The notes beneath the pieces are model-generated. The model made no database searches. It saw only the letters and a list, made by a program, of their open reading frames with translations, and had not been told where the DNA came from. The position numbers and the translations under genes were made by a program. Positions 49,522 through 52,962 of a stretch of 52,962 nucleotides of DNA are shown here, piece by piece (the first letter of the stretch is position 1; the number at the start of each line of letters is the position of its first letter). The stretch is from a virus: positions 1 through 52,962 of IMG/VR virus record IMGVR_UViG_3300030380_000587, one strand, 5' to 3'.

Positions 49522-49848
49522 TTATCCTCCGTAGGTTGTATTAAGTGTTGCCATTATATCATACTTTGGCTTTGAGTTCAATAGTTTTTTGAAATTAATT
49601 TGAGATTGTTTAAACGGGTGGCAGTACTTGGTGTAGTTCTTATCCTGCTTCATCCACAACCTTTCACAAACCTGATTGATAAGGGGAAAGGATTTTACGG
49701 TGGCTCTAGCACCACGTTTAAACGTTTCAAAAGGAGCTGGTTTTAAGGGCACAAGACCAGAAACTTGCACGACTGAATCGAATACCATAGGTTTAAAAGG
49801 AAATTTATGAGGGCTATTCCTATGATACGCCACGAACATTCTCATCAT
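49522..49848 (-). CDS. Unknown protein upstream of ssDNA-binding gene (108 aa)
   Basis: About 108 residues if it starts at the ATG pair near 49848. The frame stays open to 49986, but upstream of 49850 it only shadows the gene 49820..50029. The sequence (MMRMFVAYHRNSPHKFPFKPMVFDSVVQVSGLVPLKPAPF..., CERLWMKQDKNYTKYCHPFKQ) is basic and unlike its acidic neighbours. No family recognised and no good SD, so the start is uncertain. Two GTTTAAAC sites (49608, 49716) are read as Phe-Lys. It ends 4 bases before the ssDNA-binding gene. Confidence 0.5.
   Translation of the reverse strand: MMRMFVAYHRNSPHKFPFKPMVFDSVVQVSGLVPLKPAPFETFKRGARATVKSFPLINQVCERLWMKQDKNYTKYCHPFKQSQINFKKLLNSKPKYDIMATLNTTYGG
49553..49581 (-). 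promoter_or_regulatory. Candidate promoter for the ssDNA-binding/primase/polymerase genes
   Basis: On the minus strand TTGAAC (49581-49576), 17 bases, TATAAT (49558-49553), with TGA just before the -10 (extended type). It lies at the end of the gene 49522..49848 and would start transcripts near 49546, 28 bases before the ssDNA-binding start. Confidence 0.45.
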
Positions 49849-50029
49849 TGTATTTAAAAAATTCATCCCAACAAAAACTAACATCTTTAAGAAAAGAAAT
49901 CTTAAAAAAATCATCAATGTGCTCAACCATATAACCAAACTGATTTGGCTGTGAGCTGATGAAGTTTTGAAAGTTTCTATACTCATCCCTCGTTAATGTC
50001 CTTGTCTTGTTGTCAATCATGTCAGGCAT
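49820..50029 (-). CDS. Small unknown protein (69 aa)
   Basis: 69 residues, MPDMIDNKTRTLTRDEYRNFQNFISS..., aromatic- and Asp-rich. AAGGAG lies 10 bases before the ATG at 50029. It overlaps the next leftward gene by about 29 bases. No family recognised. Confidence 0.58.
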   Translation of the reverse strand: MPDMIDNKTRTLTRDEYRNFQNFISSQPNQFGYMVEHIDDFFKISFLKDVSFCWDEFFKYNDENVRGVS

Positions 50030-50063
50030 TATAACATATCTCCTTTGTAAAGTCCAGCGTTAT

Positions 50064-50261
50064 TTAAAAATATTTATTTAAAACTTCTAGCTTATCGTTG
50101 TAATCTGATATAGCTTGTAGCTCTTCTTCAATAGTCTTCAATAAGTCTGGATGTTCTGGAACTCCTACCGCTTTGTCTAGCATTATGTTTACGTTCATAA
50201 TGTGCCAACCAATCAAGCCTTCTAAATTATTTTTTAGTGCTTGTATAATCTCTTCTCTCAT
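50064..50261 (-). CDS. Small helical protein (65 aa)
   Basis: 65 residues, mostly helical (MREEIIQALKNNLEGLIGWHIMNVNIMLDKAVGVPEH..., LLKTIEEELQAISDYNDKLEVLNKY). Good SD AGGAGGG before the ATG at 50261. The pattern is similar to small phage proteins of unknown role in replication regions. One base separates it from the upstream gene. Confidence 0.65.
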   Translation of the reverse strand: MREEIIQALKNNLEGLIGWHIMNVNIMLDKAVGVPEHPDLLKTIEEELQAISDYNDKLEVLNKYF

Positions 50262-50262
50262 A

Positions 50263-50562
50263 CTACCCTCCTAAGAATAGTTTTAAAATACCGCTAAACA
50301 ATATCACTACTGCTACCGCATTTAAAATAATTAATGCTCTGTCTTTCCACAGAACCCCTACCCACAACCAACCTAAACATCCTACAAAGGATAGTAATAA
50401 ATCAAACTGTGGTAAAACTTGTGCACCTCTAAACGACATTGCTACTAACATGATGGCTGATGCTGACCATTTAACATACCAAGATAAATCATACTTAGGT
50501 GTTGCTGATTTAAATATTCTTTTAGAATTTTCTAATTCTTTTTTAGAAAAGTTTTGTGTCAT
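50263..50562 (-). CDS. Small membrane protein (99 aa)
   Basis: About 99 residues from the ATG at 50562 (MTQNFSKKEL), which overlaps the upstream stop as ATGA; an earlier ATG at 50592 lies within the upstream gene. It has three hydrophobic segments (WYVKWSASAIMLVAMSF; FDLLLSFVGCLGWLWVGVLW; LIILNAVAVVILFSGILKLFLGG), so it is an inner-membrane protein. Resembles small membrane proteins in T4-like cyanophages. Function unknown. Confidence 0.68.
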   Translation of the reverse strand: MTQNFSKKELENSKRIFKSATPKYDLSWYVKWSASAIMLVAMSFRGAQVLPQFDLLLSFVGCLGWLWVGVLWKDRALIILNAVAVVILFSGILKLFLGG

Positions 50563-50693
50563 ACCATATACCTTGTATCTATGATATAGCAATCTTGTTT
50601 AAACGTTCTGTCGCAAATACTAAAAGCTACGATAAAACAAGCCAACATAAAAAACAAATAAATAAAATCTCTTCCATTAAATTGTGGTGTCAT
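50559..50693 (-). CDS. Small single-pass membrane protein (44 aa)
   Basis: A short gene: start at 50693 (overlapping the upstream stop, SD GAGGTGGAG), stop at 50559-50561. 44 residues, beginning MTPQFNGRD, with one hydrophobic helix (FIYLFFMLACFIVAFSI, residues 10-26) and a short tail. The stop overlaps the next start (ATGA). The tight coupling with both neighbours supports it. GTTTAAAC at 50597 is read as Phe-Lys. Confidence 0.65.
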   Translation of the reverse strand: MTPQFNGRDFIYLFFMLACFIVAFSICDRTFKQDCYIIDTRYMV

Positions 50694-50962
50694 GCTCCAC
50701 CTCTGCAATATAAATCTATTAATTCTTGACCTGTCTTTTCTTCTCCAAAAGTATGTATTGTCTCTCCATATTTTTTTCTAACAATCAATCCATTATTGTA
50801 TTCTATGTCCATAACCTTACCAACCTCAGTATCCCAAGGTCTATCATCATACCACATAGATTTTAAGCTGTGAATATGTACCGCTTTAGGAACTTTTGCC
50901 CACTCTTCTGCTTCAAGTAGCAACCTTTGTTGACTAACCCTATCATCATGCTCTGTCATCAT
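50690..50962 (-). CDS. Small unknown protein (90 aa)
   Basis: 90 residues. It starts with two ATGs (50962, 50959) after GAGGAGG; the second has better spacing. Basic-acidic mixed sequence with WYDDRPWDTEVGKVMDIEYNNG in the middle, looking like a small beta-barrel. The stop overlaps the following gene start. No family recognised. Confidence 0.62.
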   Translation of the reverse strand: MMTEHDDRVSQQRLLLEAEEWAKVPKAVHIHSLKSMWYDDRPWDTEVGKVMDIEYNNGLIVRKKYGETIHTFGEEKTGQELIDLYCRGGA

Positions 50963-51080
50963 AGTCCTCCTCTCCTAACACATCCTCACTATACTCATTT
51001 GTATCTACTATCGGTGCATTATTGTAGTAATCATCTACAACATCATCAATATTTATAATTCTTTTTGTATCATCACTCAT
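50946..51080 (-). CDS. Very small acidic protein (44 aa)
   Basis: 44 residues, start at 51080 (SD AAGGAT), beginning MSDDTKRIINIDDVVDD and rich in Asp, Glu and Tyr. Its last codons contain the SD GAGGAGG of the next gene and the end overlaps it by 17 bases. It is the first gene after the promoter at 51165-51193. Unknown function; first position after a strong promoter suggests high early expression. Confidence 0.62.
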   Translation of the reverse strand: MSDDTKRIINIDDVVDDYYNNAPIVDTNEYSEDVLGEEDYDDRA

Positions 51081-51219
51081 ATTTATATCCTTTTTAAAAT
51101 ATTTTAATTATTTAATTTATTAATTATTATAATTATTTGTTTGATACCTTAAAAAATTTAAAAGATTATAACATTTTTTATAAGGTAAGTCAAACACTTT
51201 GTTAATTAATTGAGTCTGT
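51081..51219 (-). other. AT-rich noncoding leader with promoter
   Basis: 139 bases, over 80 percent A/T, between two leftward genes. It contains the promoter at 51165-51193, a nearly symmetrical TACCTTATAAAAAAT / ATTTTTTAAGGTA pair around the -10 box (51147-51187), and an AT-rich leader. The upstream gene ends in GTTTAAAC at 51218. Confidence 0.7.
51165..51193 (-). promoter_or_regulatory. Leftward sigma-70 promoter before the replication arm
   Basis: On the minus strand TTGACT (51193-51188), 17 bases, TATAAT (51170-51165). Only one mismatch from consensus. The flanking inverted repeat around the -10 could be an operator or form a hairpin in the opposite strand transcript. It should drive the small genes from 51080 and then replication genes. 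Confidence 0.78.
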
Positions 51220-51459
51220 TTAAACATACTCTACTACTGGTTCTATTTGAAATGCCCAACACCAATGACCATTATCTAAGTCAAGGATTTGATTACGTTC
51301 TTGTATATGCCACCAATCAATCTCCTCTACTGGAATACCTTCTTTACTTCCGTTAGAATAGTTTAGCTGGATTCCTGTTACCATTACCTTTCTAGGTTCT
51401 TCCATACCAAAGCTACCTCTCCATAGAACATCATCTCCTATTCTTAATGTATCACTCAT
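51220..51459 (-). CDS. Small unknown protein (79 aa), stop in GTTTAAAC
   Basis: 79 residues, MSDTLRIGDDVLWRGSFGMEEPRKVMVTGIQL..., looks like a small SH3-like beta-barrel. It ends ...VVEYV with the stop in GTT-TAA-AC (51218-51225), like the cassette-array genes, although no gene starts right after it. It overlaps the upstream gene by 8 bases; SD GGAGG. Confidence 0.63.
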   Translation of the reverse strand: MSDTLRIGDDVLWRGSFGMEEPRKVMVTGIQLNYSNGSKEGIPVEEIDWWHIQERNQILDLDNGHWCWAFQIEPVVEYV

Positions 51460-51670
51460 TGTCTTCCTCCTTGTTATCTTTAACTAATTGTAGTGTTGGT
51501 TTATCTTTTATTTCAAAGTCTGGTGTAAATGTTATCAAAGGTTCGATAGGTTGTCCATTCATATCCCAAGTATCTATAATTAATTCATCTGTTGAATCAT
51601 CAATGTAGATTATCTTACCTGTTGATGTTGTTATGTAAGCTACGTTGTCTGCTTTTACTTCTATAATCAT
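51452..51670 (-). CDS. Small unknown beta-rich protein (72 aa)
   Basis: 72 residues from the ATG at 51670 (SD GGGAGG, 5 bases before); an in-frame upstream ATG at 51718 lies in the previous gene. Starts MIIEVKADNVAYITTSTGKIIYID; alternating beta strands, then an acidic end. No family recognised. Overlaps both neighbours by 4 to 8 bases. Confidence 0.63.
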   Translation of the reverse strand: MIIEVKADNVAYITTSTGKIIYIDDSTDELIIDTWDMNGQPIEPLITFTPDFEIKDKPTLQLVKDNKEEDNE

Positions 51671-52158
51671 GCTACCTCCCTTGTCCACCAGTCTGGTCTG
51701 GCTCTGCCTTTCTCCCACTTAGCGTAATGCTTCTCATTGATACAGTAATCTCTGTACGCTTTAATAGGGTTATCGTTCTTGTATTCATCTGGCATAGCTT
51801 GTGCAAGTGGTGTCATACTTTTTTTAGTAATGTTTGGTATCTTTTTTAAAGGTTCTTTTAGTTTAGTTATACTTGCATGTTCTCTCCCATATCTAAACTT
51901 ATACTCGCTACCTAAAGCTAGGAAGTGTACATACAACCAAAGATAATTTAATCTAGATTCTCTTGCCCATACAGTACATGGATGATTCCAGTATGCTCGT
52001 TTGTAAAGTCCTACACTATCTGCATATTCATCTCCATCTATTTCTCTATGTGCTGTGCATAACATCTGTGCTGTTTCCAATGGCATTTTTACCAACATCT
52101 TATCAGGTTGTGCTATTGCACACTCTATTGGGCTATCATCAAAATAAAATATATTCAT
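51667..52158 (-). CDS. Conserved phage protein of unknown function (163 aa)
   Basis: 163 residues. The features MNIFYFDDSPIECAIAQPDK..., TAQMLCTAHRE, NHPCTVWARES, NYLWLYVHFLALG, YKFRYGREHAS and PDEYKN belong to a widespread phage family I recognise by pattern but whose biochemical function I cannot name. Many conserved His, Trp and Asp suggest an enzyme. SD AAGGAGG precedes the start. Confidence 0.78.
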   Translation of the reverse strand: MNIFYFDDSPIECAIAQPDKMLVKMPLETAQMLCTAHREIDGDEYADSVGLYKRAYWNHPCTVWARESRLNYLWLYVHFLALGSEYKFRYGREHASITKLKEPLKKIPNITKKSMTPLAQAMPDEYKNDNPIKAYRDYCINEKHYAKWEKGRARPDWWTREVA

Positions 52159-52168
52159 AGTTCCTCCT

Positions 52169-52486
52169 TTATTTTATCCAACATTTATATCCTGTGCATT
52201 TGTCAAGTGTATCTCCACAATGCTCACAATAATCTTCATCTTGTTTAAACATATCCTGTTGATATTCATTAGCCATATCATCTAACTCTTTAGAAGATAA
52301 GCCACCTGTTGCATGATGAGATAGAAACTTTATCAGTAAAGTCGTATCATCATCATTGCTTTGATTATCATACATGAACTCGCAACAGTCGTCAAACAAA
52401 TCAGGTCTGTCATGTATCTGCCAGAGTCTGTTTAAACGTTCTCGTATCTGATACATTTGCTCCGTTTTAATTAAGTCATTATCCAT
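52169..52486 (-). CDS. Small protein with C-terminal zinc-ribbon-like motif (105 aa)
   Basis: 105 residues from the ATG at 52486 (MDNDLIKTEQ; GGAGG 7 bases upstream); an earlier ATG at 52513 is inside the previous gene and lacks SD. The C-terminus CEHCGDTLDKCTGYKC has four Cys in a zinc-ribbon-like spacing. The middle is acidic, with Asp/Ser/Asn stretches. It overlaps the upstream gene by 8 bases. GTTTAAAC sites at 52243 (Phe-Lys) and 52430 (Leu-Asn) are inside it. Confidence 0.65.
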   Translation of the reverse strand: MDNDLIKTEQMYQIRERLNRLWQIHDRPDLFDDCCEFMYDNQSNDDDTTLLIKFLSHHATGGLSSKELDDMANEYQQDMFKQDEDYCEHCGDTLDKCTGYKCWIK

Positions 52487-52736
52487 TAAGTCCCTCCACA
52501 AAATCCCAACCATCTGTTAATATATTTTCTTTGTCTGCCCATTTATAATCTGGGTCGCCAATATCTCCATCATGTTCTGCTGTGCTACCATCTTTATATG
52601 TAATGTAAAGCGTTCCATATTTGATATAGTAATCGTCTACCTCATTAAAGTCAACTCCTAATTCTTCTAAATCAAAAGTAATTGGTGCTTGATAGATACA
52701 CTCAATGTATCTTGGTTTGTCGCTATCTACGTTCAT
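52479..52736 (-). CDS. Small unknown protein following the variable cassette (85 aa)
   Basis: 85 residues, MNVDSDKPRYIECIYQAPITFDLEELGVDFNEVDDYYI..., acidic and aromatic, probably beta-rich. The start at 52736 is preceded by the array junction at 52740. The same 5' part occurs at 1..76. It marks the boundary between the cassette array and the rest of the leftward arm. No family recognised. Confidence 0.7.
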   Translation of the reverse strand: MNVDSDKPRYIECIYQAPITFDLEELGVDFNEVDDYYIKYGTLYITYKDGSTAEHDGDIGDPDYKWADKENILTDGWDFVEGLNG

Positions 52737-52753
52737 ACTGTTTAAACCTCCTC
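52661..52753. repeat. Terminal overlap repeat A, right copy
   Basis: Matches 1-93 with a single mismatch (52738). Identity ends at the last base of the junction motif, where the 48-codon cassette begins. Confidence 0.9.
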
Positions 52754-52888
52754 AAATTTATCTTCATAAAAATACACAACAGCTACAGTTCCTTTTGTCG
52801 CACTCTCATGTACACTAAAATCTACATCATAAAACTCATTGTCAAGCCTGTCAAGTAATTCTTGTTCACTCAATTTATCTTTGTCCAT
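52742..52888 (-). CDS. Variant cassette: small acidic protein (48 aa)
   Basis: 48 residues, start at 52888 after the array junction at 52892. It begins MDKDKLSEQELLDRLD and ends YEDKFEEV, with the stop TAA inside GTTTAAAC (52740). It occupies the place that the unrelated 73-residue gene (82..303) occupies at the other end of the window; only the first two residues (MD) and the last (EEV) agree. A TTGACA-17-TATGAT promoter-like sequence lies inside it (52854-52826, minus strand), which may be chance. Confidence 0.72.
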   Translation of the reverse strand: MDKDKLSEQELLDRLDNEFYDVDFSVHESATKGTVAVVYFYEDKFEEV

Positions 52889-52962
52889 AACGTTTAAACC
52901 TCCCCTTCTAAATCTTTTATTAATTCTTCTGCATCATCTTCATCATAAGACTTTTGCTCTAT
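52882..52962. repeat. Terminal overlap repeat B, right copy
   Basis: Identical to 297-377. It runs to the last base of the window, so its true extent cannot be seen here. Confidence 0.9.
52894..52962 (-). CDS. 3' part of the 74-aa array gene (copy of 309..377)
   Basis: The frame enters from beyond the right edge and ends at 52894. All visible codons are identical to the end of the gene at 309..533, so it is the same locus seen again rather than a new gene. Confidence 0.75.
   Translation of the reverse strand: MEQKSYDEDDAEELIKDLEGEV

Noticed and set aside
49849-49986. N-terminal extension of the gene 49522..49848
   Set aside because: This part only shadows the better supported gene 49820..50029 and contains a meaningless hydrophobic run.
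50028-50056. Promoter-like TGGACT-17-TATAAT with extended -10
   Set aside because: The -10 overlaps the start codon of 49820..50029, whose SD would not be transcribed from it; more likely chance in AT-rich sequence.
1-52962. tRNA genes, integrase, attachment site or repressor
   Set aside because: No cloverleaf-like sequence in the gaps examined and no protein of these families among the genes, so a temperate lifestyle is not supported.

Overview
The window is almost certainly one nearly complete genome unit of a lytic, short-tailed (podovirus-type) phage from an AT-rich, probably marine, Gram-negative host. The evidence is a full set of terminase, portal, scaffold, capsid, tail-tube and internal virion genes with no tail sheath and no tape measure of myovirus type; a T7-like replication set (primase-helicase, family A polymerase, endonuclease I); a class I ribonucleotide reductase; and no integrase, repressor, tRNA or phage RNA polymerase that I can recognise. 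The gene content and order resemble HMO-2011-type pelagic podoviruses, which is an inference from memory; the host cannot be fixed from sequence.

Layout. Two divergent arms meet near 3.0 kb. Between them lie two perfect TTGACA-17-TATAAT promoters facing opposite ways, and next to them a repeat-rich region (1.4-1.84 and 2.45-3.0 kb) with 19-bp dyads, an 11-bp direct repeat and GTTTAAAC sites, a candidate origin and/or operator region. The rightward arm (3.08-40.07 kb) holds small basic proteins and an IscU-type Fe-S scaffold, then terminase, portal, scaffold, capsid, tail tube, tail fibres, large internal virion proteins, lysozyme and holin-like proteins. These are followed by an unexpected block: CsgF, CsgG, a curlin-repeat-like exported protein, a FecR-domain protein and a CHASE2 adenylate cyclase. 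The arm ends in an IbpA-like small heat shock protein with its own promoter and what looks like a ROSE-type RNA thermometer. The leftward arm (52.96 down to 40.2 kb, continuing through 2.44-0 kb if the molecule is circular) carries the SprT-like protease, an array of very small genes, then ssDNA-binding protein, primase-helicase, polymerase, nucleases and NrdA/NrdB.

The ends of the window overlap: bases 1-93 repeat at 52661-52753 with one mismatch, and 297-377 repeat exactly at 52882-52962. The piece between the two matches differs completely (a 73-codon gene at the start, a 48-codon gene at the end), and the breakpoints fall at a repeated junction, GAGGAGGTTTAAACGTTATG or a close variant. 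That junction supplies the last codons and stop of one small gene (...E-E-V-stop), the Shine-Dalgarno of the next, and an 8-bp palindrome. I read this as an array of exchangeable small-gene cassettes. GTTTAAAC occurs 31 times in my hand count, 27 of them in the roughly 15.7 kb leftward arm.

How it works together: host sigma-70 RNA polymerase probably transcribes everything. Early leftward genes remodel the host and replicate DNA. Late rightward genes build the virion and lyse the cell. The curli-type exporter, the exported repeat protein and the cAMP-forming cyclase sit directly downstream of the lysis genes and are the most unusual functional content of the window.
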